This document shows positions 14,701 to 22,088 of a stretch of 64,000 bases of DNA, piece by piece (position 1 is the stretch's first letter; the number at the start of each line of letters is the position of its first letter). Where the stretch lies: the NCBI GenBank assembly GCA_964016985.1, contig OZ024823.1, forward strand, positions 31,068,104 through 31,132,103, written 5' to 3'. Source of the DNA: Anodontia alba. Its lineage: Eukaryota > Mollusca > Bivalvia > Lucinida > Lucinidae. Made by a program: the position numbers and the translations under genes. The notes beneath the pieces were generated by a model that saw nothing but the letters and a program-made list of their open reading frames with translations, was not told where the DNA came from and made no database searches.

Positions 14701-14807
14701 ATATGACTGAAATATTGTTGATGGGGCAGTTAAACTGCAGCAGAAACAAACAAAAAAATAACATATAATGTCTTTTTTTCAGAAATACAATGGTGAAACC
14801 AACATGA
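18..14807 (+). CDS. SART1: SART1 / Snu66 tri-snRNP protein, C-terminal part (gene span, 7 exons)
   Basis: This is the 3' part of the gene for SART1 (yeast Snu66), a nuclear component of the U4/U6.U5 tri-snRNP needed to assemble the active spliceosome. Seven exons join in frame: 18-142, 2482-2655, 5016-5120, 7133-7311, 10002-10227, 13002-13117 and 14783-14807. They give about 316 residues ending at TGA 14805-14807. Family landmarks seen in order are [18 protein letters not shown], a basic-acidic GWNRVEIDE stretch, [60 protein letters not shown] and [11 protein letters not shown], followed by a short polar tail as in human SART1. All splice sites are GT-AG with compatible phases. The 5' exons lie left of the window. 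The introns hold MITEs, SINEs and a nested Tc1 element. No break was seen in the coding sequence. Gene identity is very secure. Confidence 0.95.
185..620 (+). mobile_element. Family A palindromic MITE with duplicated core (A1)
   Basis: Starts CATCACGAAAACACGCCTAT and ends TTTTCGTAATG. The palindromic middle is present twice, as a 156-bp tandem repeat (second unit from 381). Both palindromes carry core X (GTACTCATTAGAA). Confidence 0.85.
660..912. mobile_element. Palindromic MITE related to families E and F
   Basis: Outer CAGCAGACAACAATTTTAAC / CAGCAGACGACATAAACAG sequences resemble family E. The centre (about 746-812) is a core Y palindrome: CAAACAGTGTGGACCCAGAT / reverse complement with apex CTCCTCTAGGAG. 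Confidence 0.65.
1014..1215 (+). mobile_element. Second tRNA-headed SINE family, partial
   Basis: tRNA-like head with A box TAGATCAGTTGGTAAAGCAT and B box GGGTTTGATCCCA. Downstream core GCTAGGACTGGTCACACTGG is similar to the copy at 6075. The 3' end is not defined. Confidence 0.6.
2171..2454 (+). mobile_element. Family A MITE (A2)
   Basis: Ends CATCACGAAAACATGCCTAT and, reversed, CATTATGAAAACA. Central palindrome at about 2281-2346 with GAACAGCCTCGCCGAGGCGG at the apex. It ends 28 bases before SART1 exon b. Confidence 0.88.
2482..2655 (+). CDS. SART1: SART1 exon b (NATSEFCR motif)
   Basis: A 174-bp phase 0-0 exon after a tgtatttacag acceptor and before gtaggc. It encodes [15 protein letters not shown] and then [19 protein letters not shown], the most recognisable SART1 signature, followed by AGNREE. 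A 37-base A-run lies 40 bases downstream in the intron. Confidence 0.95.
2696..2732. repeat. Poly-A tract (37 A)
   Basis: Uninterrupted A-run in the SART1 intron, 40 bases after exon b. It is followed by a ~70-bp direct repeat (GCCTAGATATCT...). Confidence 0.95.
2837..3072. mobile_element. Family D palindromic MITE (D1)
   Basis: GGGCCCAGTTGTTCAAAACT to AACAACTGGGCCC. Palindrome GAGTAGCTTTTGCA / reverse complement. A local duplicate of the flank without the element is at 2748-2808; comparison gives a CAG target duplication. Confidence 0.88.
3461..3774 (-). mobile_element. tRNA-derived SINE, full length, reverse
   Basis: Reverse copy: tail TTTGTTTGTGTAGAGGTTTT on the left and tRNA-like head ending CACCCAGGCCGGC on the right. 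Target duplication GAAATTATT (3452-3460 and 3775-3783). Confidence 0.9.
3830..4012. mobile_element. Tigger-like MITE (family T1), AATTATTCAAA type
   Basis: Left ACAATAGAACCTCGATAATTC; right GAATTATTGAGGTTCCACTG followed by TA. Short internal region without coding. CAGTRGAACCTC ends are typical of Tigger/pogo-derived elements. Confidence 0.8.
4051..4228. mobile_element. Family B palindromic MITE (B1)
   Basis: Ends CATAGCTCCAGATAAG and, reversed, TATAGCTCCATCTATC. Palindrome arms GTACTCATTAGAAGTGCCTT / reverse complement. These are shared with family A, although the ends differ. Confidence 0.8.
4275..4794 (+). mobile_element. Family C palindromic MITE (C1) with nested SINE
   Basis: TTAACCCTTGTCCTGCTGAA to TTCAGCAGGACTAGGGTTAA. 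Core Y palindrome (AGATCCAGATCAGTTAAGCC..) at about 4697-4758. The SINE 4321-4627 splits its left part. Confidence 0.85.
4321..4627 (+). mobile_element. tRNA-derived SINE, full length
   Basis: The tRNA-like head GCCGGCCTCGGTGGCTCAGT contains an A box; GGTCGCGGGTTCAACCCCCG is a B box in a T-arm stem, and the acceptor-like ends pair. The body runs through GGGCAGTTGTCAGTTTCTGG to a tail AACCTCAACACAAACAAA. Perfect 13-bp target duplication CACGCCCATTTCT (4308-4320 and 4628-4640). Confidence 0.92.
5016..5120 (+). CDS. SART1: SART1 exon c
   Basis: A 105-bp phase 0-0 exon behind a long T-tract acceptor (tttttttag), ending CTCGAG before gtaaat. It encodes an R/E-rich segment ([15 protein letters not shown]) and then [13 protein letters not shown], which matches the GW..V.LDE region of SART1. 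It is too short to stand out as an open frame and was found by joining phases with its neighbours. Confidence 0.93.
5652..5931 (-). mobile_element. Family A MITE (A3)
   Basis: CATTACGAAAACACTCCTAT at the left and GGCATGTTTTCGTGATG at the right. Central palindrome with AACCGCCTCGGTGAGGCGGT at the apex. Confidence 0.88.
6075..6425 (+). mobile_element. Second SINE family, partial copy
   Basis: Degenerate B box GTAGGTTTGATCCAA, core AGAACTGGTCAACCCAGTGC, then TATTTCAATGAGGCAGCACT, a motif I know from mollusc SINEs. The 3' part CACAAGGGTTAATGTGTTGT resembles 5345-5412. Confidence 0.6.
6882..7096. mobile_element. Family G palindromic MITE
   Basis: Palindrome ACACTGTAGATCCAGATGAG ... CTCATCAGGATCTACACTGT. 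Outer sequence AACCTTTTCAGCCCTTAG. It lies just left of SART1 exon d. Confidence 0.7.
7133..7311 (+). CDS. SART1: SART1 exon d
   Basis: A 179-bp exon after tgtgatttacag, ending GA before gtatgt (phase 0 to 2). It encodes [20 protein letters not shown] and a lysine-rich stretch, closing with NYSIEDKRY. The split codon GA|T joins exactly with the next exon to give SIEDKRYDDLDEKY, as in SART1 homologues. A Tigger-like element carrying a Tc1 transposon begins about 57 bases downstream. Confidence 0.94.
7548..9140 (+). mobile_element. Tc1-like transposon, ~1.6 kb, with ~30-bp terminal inverted repeats
   Basis: Left TIR begins TACTGAAAGGAAAAAGAAAC and continues GCAGGGTA. The right end (9112-9140) is its exact reverse complement. 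TA dinucleotides flank both ends. It lies in the SART1 intron 7312-10001. Near-perfect TIRs suggest a moderately recent insertion, although the transposase is broken. Confidence 0.9.
7910..8936 (+). pseudogene. Tc1-like DD34E transposase, frameshifted
   Basis: The ATG at 7910 opens a paired helix-turn-helix region ([15 protein letters not shown], then a second HTH at [15 protein letters not shown]). The catalytic triad is visible: first Asp in VLFMDESRF, second in QQDNARPH, and Glu in [12 protein letters not shown] with 34 residues between the last two (DD34E). One frameshift lies at about 8530-8545 (GGIAHGIK to the frame of [10 protein letters not shown]) and a second near 8795. The last frame ends at TGA 8934-8936 after ARGGHTRY. 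The protein cannot be made intact. Confidence 0.9.
9737..9877. mobile_element. Family J MITE (CATGGGTGAAAGT ends)
   Basis: GCATGGGTGAAAGTTTTCAG to GGGACTTTCACCCATG. Interior 'tataaagtatag' is shared with the copy at 40716. No coding content. Confidence 0.75.
10002..10227 (+). CDS. SART1: SART1 exon e (most conserved block)
   Basis: A 226-bp exon after ctgattttcag, ending GACAAT before gtatgt. It encodes [19 protein letters not shown] and [20 protein letters not shown], the near-invariant C-terminal block of SART1/Snu66. The ATG at 9943 upstream is intronic and not a start. An interrupted family-B MITE begins about 40 bases after the donor. Confidence 0.96.
10268..10770. mobile_element. Family B MITE (B2) split by A4
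   Basis: ATAGCTCCTGATAAG at the left and CTTATCTGGAGCTATG at the right. The halves meet around the nested family-A element 10362-10658. Confidence 0.8.
10362..10658 (-). mobile_element. Family A MITE (A4), nested in a family B MITE
   Basis: CATTACAAAAACATGCCTAT to TTTTCATGATG. The flanks on either side are two halves of a family-B element, interrupted close to that element's palindrome apex. Confidence 0.87.
10845..11244 (-). mobile_element. Family C MITE (C2) with nested SINE in the palindrome arm
   Basis: TTAACTCTTCTCCTGCTGAA to TTCAGCAGGACAAGGGTTAA. Core Y palindrome interrupted by the truncated SINE 10908-11083. Confidence 0.83.
10908..11083 (+). mobile_element. SINE, 5'-truncated
   Basis: Begins in the body (CCCTTCCACTGATTCAAGAA) and ends AACCTCAACACAAACAAGC. 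Target duplication ATCCAGATCA (10898-10907 and 11084-11093). Confidence 0.9.
11271..11470. mobile_element. Family G MITE
   Basis: AACCCTTTCAACCCTGAATT to GGGCTGAAAGGTTTAA. Palindrome around GGATCCTGATGAGACAAGTT with a decayed second arm. Confidence 0.75.
11475..11695. mobile_element. Tigger-like MITE (T6), left end unclear
   Basis: Core X palindrome at about 11499-11577 (GTACTCATTAGAATTGCCTC). Right end GAGCCATTGAAGTTCAACTG followed by TA. Confidence 0.65.
12436..12628. mobile_element. Family B MITE (B3)
   Basis: CATAGCTACAGATAAGAGGG to CTTATCTGTTGCTATG. Near-perfect palindrome with GAAGCGCCTCACCGAGGCGC. Flanks TTGTAC and ATGTAC suggest a target duplication of about 6 bp. Confidence 0.88.
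13002..13117 (+). CDS. SART1: SART1 exon f
   Basis: A 116-bp exon after a ttgttgttttttcag acceptor, ending AC before gtatgt (phase 0 to 2). It encodes [18 protein letters not shown] and [15 protein letters not shown], matching the last conserved segment of SART1. Confidence 0.95.
13135..13527. mobile_element. Family B-like MITE split by a family C MITE
   Basis: AAAATGTATATTGTAGTACTCA and TGCTTCTAATGATTGCCTAA form a decayed core X palindrome. The right end CTTATCTAGAGCTATG follows the nested element 13285-13498. The left boundary is approximate. Confidence 0.6.
13285..13498 (+). mobile_element. Family C MITE (C3), complete
   Basis: TTAACCCTTGTCCTGCTGAA and its reverse complement at the right end. 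Perfect palindrome GATCCAGATCAGTTGGCTTC / reverse complement near 13400-13450. Confidence 0.9.
13911..14097 (-). mobile_element. Family C MITE (C4), half palindrome lost
   Basis: TTAGCCCTGGTCTTAATGAA at the left and TTCAGCATGGCAAGGATTA at the right. Only one arm of core Y remains (GTGTAGATCCAGGTCAGTTG). Confidence 0.75.
14261..14445 (+). mobile_element. Family C MITE (C5), palindrome collapsed
   Basis: TTAGCCCTTGTGATGCTGAA to TTCAGCAGGCCCAGGATTAA. The second palindrome arm is missing. Confidence 0.75.
14783..14807 (+). CDS. SART1: SART1 terminal coding exon and stop
   Basis: Only 25 coding bases follow a tctttttttcag acceptor. The first A completes the split codon AC|A, giving the C-terminus GFTNTMVKPT and then TGA. 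Human SART1 also ends a few polar residues after its VLSG motif, so both length and position fit. The 3' UTR continues into a family-B MITE that starts 116 bases after the stop. Confidence 0.88.
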
Positions 14808-14922
14808 CAGGACATGGAAAAAGACAGTTTGTGGAAACCTTTGAATCTGTATCTATGGCCATATATGTTACTTCATTTGTTAACATATGGACTGCTAAAT
14901 CTGCAGACAACAGACTTATGGT

Positions 14923-15320
14923 CATAGCTCCAGATAAGGCACTTTTTTCAACCAAAAACTCTTGATATTTTTCTTATTTGTCATCATCGAGGTGCTTCTA
15001 ATGAGTACCCACAACAGATGTTTTCGTGGAGAAATAAGAAAAAATATTATTCTGATACCACCTTTTGTCTAGAAAATATCATTATATGGTATGATCATAA
15101 TATCCTATTATACATCAAAGCTCCAAATTATGAAATAGGGCAGGTTTTTCAAACAAGAGCTACTGATTCATTTCTTATTTTTACTCTAAAAGAAATGTTG
15201 TATGTACTCATTAGAAGCGCCTCACTGAGAACTTCTAATGAATACCAAAACACATTTTTTTTTTTTTTTGTGGAGAAATAAAAAAAAATTATGTGGATAC
15301 CCATCTTATGTGGAGCTATG
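14923..15320. mobile_element. Two adjacent family B MITE copies in the SART1 3' region
   Basis: The first begins CATAGCTCCAGATAAGGC with half of its palindrome lost (GAGGTGCTTCTAATGAGTAC). The second, from about 15113, has GTACTCATTAGAAGCGCCTC and ends TTATGTGGAGCTATG at 15320. An AATAAA at 15277-15282 lies in its right arm. Confidence 0.7.
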
Positions 15321-15327
15321 GATACTT

Positions 15328-15765
15328 TTTGTACCCCACCACACGATAGTGGTGGGTATTATGGTTTCACGTTGGACATCTGTGTGTCTGTCTGTCCATC
15401 CGTCGGTCAGTGATCCGTCCGTCCATCCATCCCTATTTGGTTTCCAGATGATAACTTGAGTAAACATCAGCGGATTGTCAGCAAACGGTATGTGCATTGA
15501 TATTGTGGAGATCTGGTTTGGGATTGCAAATGGGCAAAGTTCATCAAATTTTAACAGAGTTATCTGCCCAAGACATATTTTTGTTTCCAGATGATAACTT
15601 GAGTAAATGTCAAGGGATTTTAACCAAACTTGGTACATGCATTGATATTAAGGAGATCTGGTTTGGGATTGCTAATGGACAAATTTCATAAATTTTTGAC
15701 AGAGTTATCTGCCCGCGACACAATAATGGGAGGGTATTATTGTTTTACACTTATATTTTTATTTT
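15328..15765. repeat. Bivalve-type repeat with GTCTGTCTGTCC tract
   Basis: CACCACACGATAGTGGTGGG at the left, then TCTGTCTGTCCATCCGTCGG. The 150-bp unit containing TTTCCAGATGATAACTTGAG is present twice (about 15439 and 15588) and ends ACACAATAATGGGAGGGTAT. Non-coding. Confidence 0.6.
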
Positions 15766-16314
15766 TGATGATTCTTGGAAAATTACAGATTGACATCATT
15801 AAGATAAATGTTTAAAAATGTCTGTTGATATTGAATTCCATCATGCTAAACTTTAATTGGGTTTCGTCAAGGGAAAAAGTGCCTTTGAGTGTGTACAAAA
15901 TGCACACGTTTACATCTTTCTGCACATGTGCAAAGTATCATCCGGGCCCTGCTATCCATTCATACATTCTGTTGTTTCCAATGATTTTGTTAGCAGACAG
16001 TGAAGGCCCAGATCAGACTGTGCAGATCTGATCTGGGCCTTTGCTGTCAGCCCATGACCCAAAGGCACATTTTCGCTTGGTGGGGCTCATTTAGTAATGA
16101 AGTAATGCTTCGAATAAAATCTTGTAACAGTGTCTGGAGAAAAGTGTGTCTTGAAGCCAGTGGTTCATGAGAAGAGTGGCTAGAAACTAGTGGCTAGAAA
16201 GAAGTGTGGCTATAAGCAGAGATTAGTCTGTATGCTTTGCTTCAAGCACATTAACTGTCCACATCTGATTCTCTTATTTACTTTGCACAGTTGGCTGTGA
16301 CAGGGCCTTTGATG

Positions 16315-16580
16315 TCTGCATAAATTTAGATAAGAAAATATCCTGATAAAAAAAATTACTTTTCACATGAAAACATATGTTGTGCGTACTCAGTAGAAGT
16401 ACCTCACTAAGACATTTTATTACTTCCAAACAGTACTGACATTTTGGCTGTTTCTGCGTGAAAACATATGGTGTGGGTACACATTAGAATGCCTCATTGA
16501 GGCACTTCTAATGTGAACCCACAACATATGCCTTTGGACAGTAGTAGGAAAAATATCAGTTTGATAAAAATATTTCACCT
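16315..16580. mobile_element. Family B MITE copies, degenerate
   Basis: Two partial core X palindromes: one half only near 16375-16420 (AAACATATGTTGTGCGTACT), then a complete one at 16457-16530 (GAATGCCTCATTGAGGCACT). Confidence 0.65.
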
Positions 16581-16878
16581 ATAAGCACGTAGTTTGCTGC
16601 CAGAATCTTCAGATACTATATAATGTATCAGTGAATCAGACTACACAGGTGCACAGATATAACAATAAATTGATTTTGTCCTTGTAATTCTTGTGGTTTT
16701 GTTTCTTTTACGCCTTAGTACACTTACCATTAAATTAGCAGGCAATTAAATTTATGATGTTTTTTTTGTTTTGTTTTTTTTTCTGGGAGAATTCTTTTTT
16801 TTTTGTCAACCATAGAAAGCTATTAATATTGAAATCTGATACTTTTAAAGTTACAAGTATAGCCCTGAAAGATGTACC

Positions 16879-17072
16879 ACAGCCACAGATAGGGTCCTTT
16901 TTCCAACCACAAAGTATTAATATTTTTTCTTAATTTTCTATCAAAAAGTATGTTGTAGGTACTCAATAGAAGTGCCTCTGTGAGGCACTTCTAATGGGTA
17001 CCCATAACATACGTTTTCATAGAGAAATAAGAAAGGTATTTACCCGATACCCCCTCTTACCTAGCGCTGTGA
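16879..17072. mobile_element. Family B MITE
   Basis: CACAGCCACAGATAGGGTCC at the left; CTTACCTAGCGCTGTG at the right. Central palindrome with GAAGTGCCTCTGTGAGGCACT. Confidence 0.75.
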
Positions 17073-17160
17073 TGGTTCTTGAGTAAAATCAATGATAAAC
17101 AAATTGTGCTTAAGAATACAGTTCACTTAAATGACACCAACCATTTTTTTACCCTTTTTA

Positions 17161-17770
17161 GCACGCCTGTATGAAAATACAGGGAGCTATTGTTGTCACC
17201 CTGACGTTGGCGTCGGCGTCACACTTTAAAATTTTACGTCAAAGTTTTTTTTTTTTTAATTTCAAATCTCAACAACCACTGGCCAGAACCCTTTGATATT
17301 TAGATTACAATCATATAATAGCATATCCGTCTATTCCGTAACATCATACTCAAGGGTGAGGCCCTAGGGTGGGTATTAGGGGCAAAAAATTAGATCTAAC
17401 TCACTTTAAAGTTTTATGACAAAGTTTTTTAAACATTCATATCTCAGCAACCACTGCCTAGAGCCCTTCCATATTTGGAATATGATCATAGCATAACACA
17501 ACCTTCTGTTCTGGGGTGGGGCTTCGGGGTAAAAAATTAGGTCACATGTACACTCACCTTAATGTCTTAGGACAAAGTTTTTTGATCATTCATATCTCAA
17601 CAACCACTGGGCAGAACCCTTCCGTATTCAGAACATAATTATATCATAGCATAACCTTACATTCTGTAACACCATACCCCAGAGTTTGACCCTGGAGCGG
17701 GTCTTAGGGGTCAAAAACTAGGTCACACTCACATTAAAGTTTTCCACTAAGCCATGTCATAGCTAGACAA
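17161..17770. repeat. Tandem repeat of ~175-bp units (AAAGTTTTATGACAAAG)
   Basis: Three and a part units sharing AAAGTTTTATGACAAAGTTT, TATCTCAACAACCACTG and CCCTAGGGTGGGTATTAGGG. The left border GCCTGTATGAAAATACAGGG is a small palindrome. No coding frame. Confidence 0.75.
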
Positions 17771-17910
17771 GGCGCGACTCCGGCGAGCTATGCTGTCCTG
17801 CGACTGCTCTGGTTTCAGCCTTTTCCCAAGCAGTAACATACTCAGGCAATATATCAGTCAAAAGCTTAGATTTTATACTTTTATATGACTTAATTGTTGG
17901 ATTTTTTTTA

Positions 17911-19722
17911 GCTCACCTGAGCTCTGCTCAGGATGAGCTATTGTGATCACTTTTCGTCCGTCCGTGCGTTCGTCCATCCGTTAACATTTTCAAACTACTT
18001 CTCCTCTGAAGCCGCTGAGCCAGTTTTGCTCAAATTTCATATGGAGCCTCCTTAGGATGGGGGAACGAAAAATTGCTAAAATGGTCGTGGTCCATTGACC
18101 AAGATGGCCGCCACGCCCATATATGGTAAAAACCTTTAAAAATCTTCTTCTCCAGAACCGAGAATGCCTTGGGGCTGAACCTTTGCAGGAATCATCGGGG
18201 ACGGGAGGTCCATCAAAATTGCTAAAAGAATTGTCGTACGTTGACGTTTGACCTTTTTACGGCAAGGTCAAGTTTGCTTCCCTATGCATTTGTATGGGAA
18301 AAACATTTAAAAATCTTCTCCAAAACCGAGCATGCCCCATGGCTGAATCTTTGCATATATCATCGGGAACGGGAGGGCTACCAAAATTGCTAAAATAATG
18401 GTAGTAATTTGACATTTGACCTTCTTACGGTAAGGTCAATTTTGCTTCCTTATGCATTTATATGGGAAAAAATATTCAGAATTTCAAACAACTTCTCCTC
18501 TGGAGCCTCTGGGCCAATTTTGCTCAAATTTCATATTGAGCCTCCTTAGATAGGGGGAACAAAAGATTGCTAAAATGGTCACGGTTCGTTGACCAAGATG
18601 GCCGCCATGCCCATATATGGTAAAAACCTTTAAAAATCTTCTTCTCTAGAACCGAGGATGCTTTGGGGCTGAATCTTTACATAAATCATCGGGGACAGGG
18701 GATCTACCAAAAATTGCTAAAATAATGGTCATACATTGACATTTGACCTTTTTACGGCAAGGCCAAGTTTGCTTCCTTATGCATTTGTATGGGAAAAAAC
18801 ATTTAAAAATCTTATTCTCCAAACCGAGGATGGCTTGTGGCTGAATCTTTGCATATATCATCTGGAACGTGCGGTCTACCAAAGTTGCTAGAATAATTGT
18901 CATGCATTGACATTTAACCTTTTTACGGTGAGGTCGTTTGCTTCTGTATGCATTTGTATGGGCCCCACACATTTGTATGGAAAAAATGTTGATAATTTCA
19001 AATGGCTTTTCCTCTGAAGCCTCCGGGCCAGTGTTGTTCAAATTTCACGCGGAGCCTCCGTGGGCAGGAGAATGAAAGATTGCTAAAATGGGTATGGTCC
19101 ATTGATCAAAATGGCTGCCATGCCCATATATGGTAAAAACCTTTAAAATTCTTCTTCTCCATAACCAAATAAGCCCTGGGTCCTAATCTTTGCACAAATT
19201 ATGGGGGACAGGAGATATACCAAAATTGCTAAAATGATGGTTCTATGTTGACATTTGAACTTTTTACCTCCAAGATCAAATTTGCTTCCCCATTTGTATG
19301 GGCCATATACATTTATATTGAAAGTATCGAAGTGACTTGTAGATCAACAGTAGTTAAAATTGTTCTGATTGGAAATCATCTGGCCATCATCTGGTTTATA
19401 TTTATAATATTTCCTGCCACTGTGCTGTTTACATGTATAAAATCATGATTCTTCAGAAACCACTTAGCTAATTTCCACCAAATTTCACATTGATCCTTCT
19501 TTTGAAATGTGATCGACAGTTTATTCAAATGATCATGCTCCATTGACTGTCAGGCCCATATATTCTTCTTCAAAATTAAGAACTGTCCAAATGATGATGT
19601 TTTCATTAGTTGCGATGATAGGATTGGAAAAATGTTGCATAACATCTGCATGTCTGCAGTGGCTATATCACTCAGGTGAGCGAACCGTGGCCCGTGGGCC
19701 TCTTGTTTTTTTTTTTTTTTTT
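17911..19722. repeat. Large bivalve repeat with AGCTCACCTGAGC / GCTCACCTGAGT-type ends
   Basis: Begins TTAGCTCACCTGAGCTCTGC with TCGTCCGTCCGTGCGTTCGT, and ends ATCACTCAGGTGAGCGAACC then GTGGGCCTCTTG plus T-run. Three ~500-bp units each hold CTTCTCCTCTGAAGCC, TTGCTAAAATGGTC and CCATATATGGTAAAAACC. Sub-units include ACATTTGACCTTTTTACGG. Non-coding; the open frames are shadows. Confidence 0.7.
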
Positions 19723-19819
19723 CTGTCTGAATCTATTAAGTAAAGGGCGGTAAGCAAAATATGCCATTATAGTCCTGTCAACATTGTTGATTGAGTATCT
19801 AAGCAGAGACACCCAAAGA

Positions 19820-19820
19820 G

Positions 19821-19883
<63 letters not shown>
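19820..19883. repeat. (TC)n microsatellite
   Basis: About 30 uninterrupted TC repeats. Confidence 0.97.
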
Positions 19884-19888
<5 letters not shown>

Positions 19889-20102
19889 TTGGTATGTTCT
19901 GCTGGTACATGTAACAAAAATCTGCTGATAACTAGTGTAAGATACTGCCAAATAAGCTTCGGGAATTTCTCGAGGAAACAGGATTTCGATATGTCATGAA
20001 AAAAAAAAAAAAAAAAGAATAAAGAGAAAGGCAATATGTCTACTGTTGAAAATTTTACCCAGCTAAGCATGTGTATACTGAATTTTCGTGGTTTTGAAGA
20101 AA

Positions 20103-20343
20103 TTTAGCCATTACCACTCTCTGGGCGTATTCAGCAAACGACAAATTGATGTTTTTTTTATTTCTTGTTTTGTTTTTTTGTTGTTTTTTTCTTTTCTTAT
20201 TTTTTTCAGAAAATAGGCATTGACATTTCATACAAAATTTCTCCTCAGGAGACAATTTGCATGAAATATCAAAGCCCATTTTCTGCGAAAAATAAGAAAA
20301 AATGTTGACTGCTGGTATTCTTACCCAGCATGCTTAGCATTAA
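20103..20343. mobile_element. Family E palindromic MITE
   Basis: TTAGCCATTACCACTCTCTG at the left; CCAGCATGCTTAGCATTAA at the right. Central inverted repeat TTTCTCCTCAGGAGACAATT. Confidence 0.75.
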
Positions 20344-20427
20344 GCATAACTATACGCCAGCATACTACTCAAAACAATGTAATTACTGTATTCACTCTGA
20401 ATATTAGGACACATTAACTCTTTACCA

Positions 20428-20738
20428 GCCGGCCTCGGTGGCGCAGTTAGATGCGCGTCTGACTGGAGACCAGGAGGTCGCGGGTTCGATCCCCGCCGAG
20501 GTCGGCAACATTCTTCCGTGGAGATTGATCATGAAATACTTTCTACGGTCATTCTCTCCCTTCCGCTGATTCAAGAAGGGCAGTTGTCAGTTTCTGGCGA
20601 AAGAATGTGCACAGTACTGGTTAACCGCTTAGAGGACAAAGCCTGCCCAATAAACGTGCGGTTAGGTAACTGACCGCGCTCGACATGACCTCATTGGGTT
20701 GACTGGGCCGTAACACCTCAACACAAACAAACAAACAA
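20428..20738 (+). mobile_element. tRNA-derived SINE, full length
   Basis: GCCGGCCTCGGTGGCGCAGT head with intact B box GGGTTCGATCCCC. Tail ACAAACAAACAAACAA. Target duplication AACTCTTTACCA (20416-20427 and 20739-20750). Confidence 0.93.
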
Positions 20739-20812
20739 AACTCTTTACCATATTTGTTCTGAAATTTGAACAAATCTGTTTTACTACTTGTTGATGCGTC
20801 TATAAAATTTGC

Positions 20813-20890
20813 TGGATGAGTGGCAAACAGTGTAGACCCAGATCAGACGCCGCGTTCTGTGGCGTCTGATCTGGGTCCACACTGTTTGCT
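20813..20890. repeat. Family F core Y palindrome
   Basis: GGCAAACAGTGTAGACCCAG then ATCAGACGCC..GGCGTCTGAT and the reverse arm ending CACACTGTTTGC. The enclosing element is split by the SINE 20428-20738. Confidence 0.8.
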
Positions 20891-21364
20891 GAAGACTGTC
20901 CATCCCAATATTTACGATTATTACGGTATACGACGCCTACTATTTTTGTAACGTGAAATTTTTCCCACGAAAATTTAACAAGCAATGGACGTTAAATGAT
21001 TGATTATTTTAAGTAGCGTATGACGTTTTAAACATTGACGTTATTTGTGTAGTTCGCTCAGTTTACCTTTGCACCCTCTATATAAAACTAGCAGACGACA
21101 ACGGCGACAGCTAAGAGATTTTATTGTATTTTTTTTACCCCAGCCCTTAAAGCGACTTGATTTGTCACACAATTTTTTAAGAACAGCTGAGTTTTATTTA
21201 ACAGTGATCCAAGTTATAAACGTCAAATGTTATTTTCTGGGAAAAATAAAAAAAATATAAAATAATAATAATAAAAAAAATGTTCTGATGTTTAAGTTCG
21301 GAATGCTTAATAAAATGTTGACTATACATCAAATATAATTACGTATTCCGTCTTGTATACTTTG

Positions 21365-21655
21365 TGTTGAGGTTTTACGACCCAGTCAACCCACTGGGAT
21401 CATGTCGAGCGCGGTCAGTTTACCGTACCACACTTTTACTGGGCAGGCTTCAGCCTCTAAGCGGTCAGCCATTATTGTGCAAATTCTTTTGCCAGAAACG
21501 GATAACTGTCCCGCTTGAATCAGCGAATGACCTTAGAAAATATTTCACTATCAATCTCCACGAAATAATGTTGCTAACCCAACCCAGCAGGGGTCGAACC
21601 CGCAACCTCCTGACCATCAGTCCGACGCGCATCCAACTGAGCCATCGAGGCCGGC
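21365..21655 (-). mobile_element. tRNA-derived SINE, reverse
   Basis: TGTTGAGGTTTTACGACCCA at the left; GAGCCATCGAGGCCGGC at the right. No clear target duplication. Confidence 0.85.
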
Positions 21656-21875
21656 ATAGCTTTAATAAATCTGTATGCCTAACCATCAATTGAATAATTT
21701 CTTATTTTTCAAAGAAAATAACGCTTGGTATTTCATTCAGATCGTCTCCAGTCTGAACAGAATGTCGTTTAGTGTTGTTTGCTTGCATTGAGAGTAAGCA
21801 GGTTAAAGGCTGAGTTTACCACTTCGGAACCTCTTGCGCATAGTTAAGCTCCGTCCTCTTTCAGCAGAAAGTTTA

Positions 21876-22088
21876 TTAACCTTTACCACTCTCTGGGCAT
21901 TTTCAGCAGACGACAAAATGATGTTATTTTTCTTATTTTTCCCAGAAAACAGGATTTGACATTTCATGCAAATTGTCTCCTAAGGAGACAATTTGCATGA
22001 AATGTCAAATCCTGTTTTCTGAGAAAAATAAGAAAAATATTTCAAAATGTCGTCTGCTGAAAATTTTACCCAGAGTGCTAAGCGTTAA
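21876..22088. mobile_element. Family E palindromic MITE, best copy
   Basis: TTAACCTTTACCACTCTCTG to CCAGAGTGCTAAGCGTTAA. Perfect palindrome around GTCTCCTAAGGAGAC with arms reaching GACATTTCATGCAAATTG, framed by GCAGACGAC / GTCGTCTGC. Confidence 0.85.

Larger units (their letters stand above)
14808..16120 (+). other. SART1 3' UTR / 3' flank
   Basis: No AATAAA is seen between the stop codon and the first family-B element (14923 on). The first AATAAA is at 15277-15282, inside a second family-B hairpin, and another is at 16113-16118. Most of this interval is repeat: two family-B hairpins, then a CACCACACGATAGTGGTGGG-type repeat with GTCTGTCTGTCC tracts. The true 3' end cannot be fixed from sequence alone. 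Confidence 0.5.

Noticed and set aside
17911..19722. Protein-coding repeat
   Set aside because: Units differ by frame-changing indels and no frame stays open across units.
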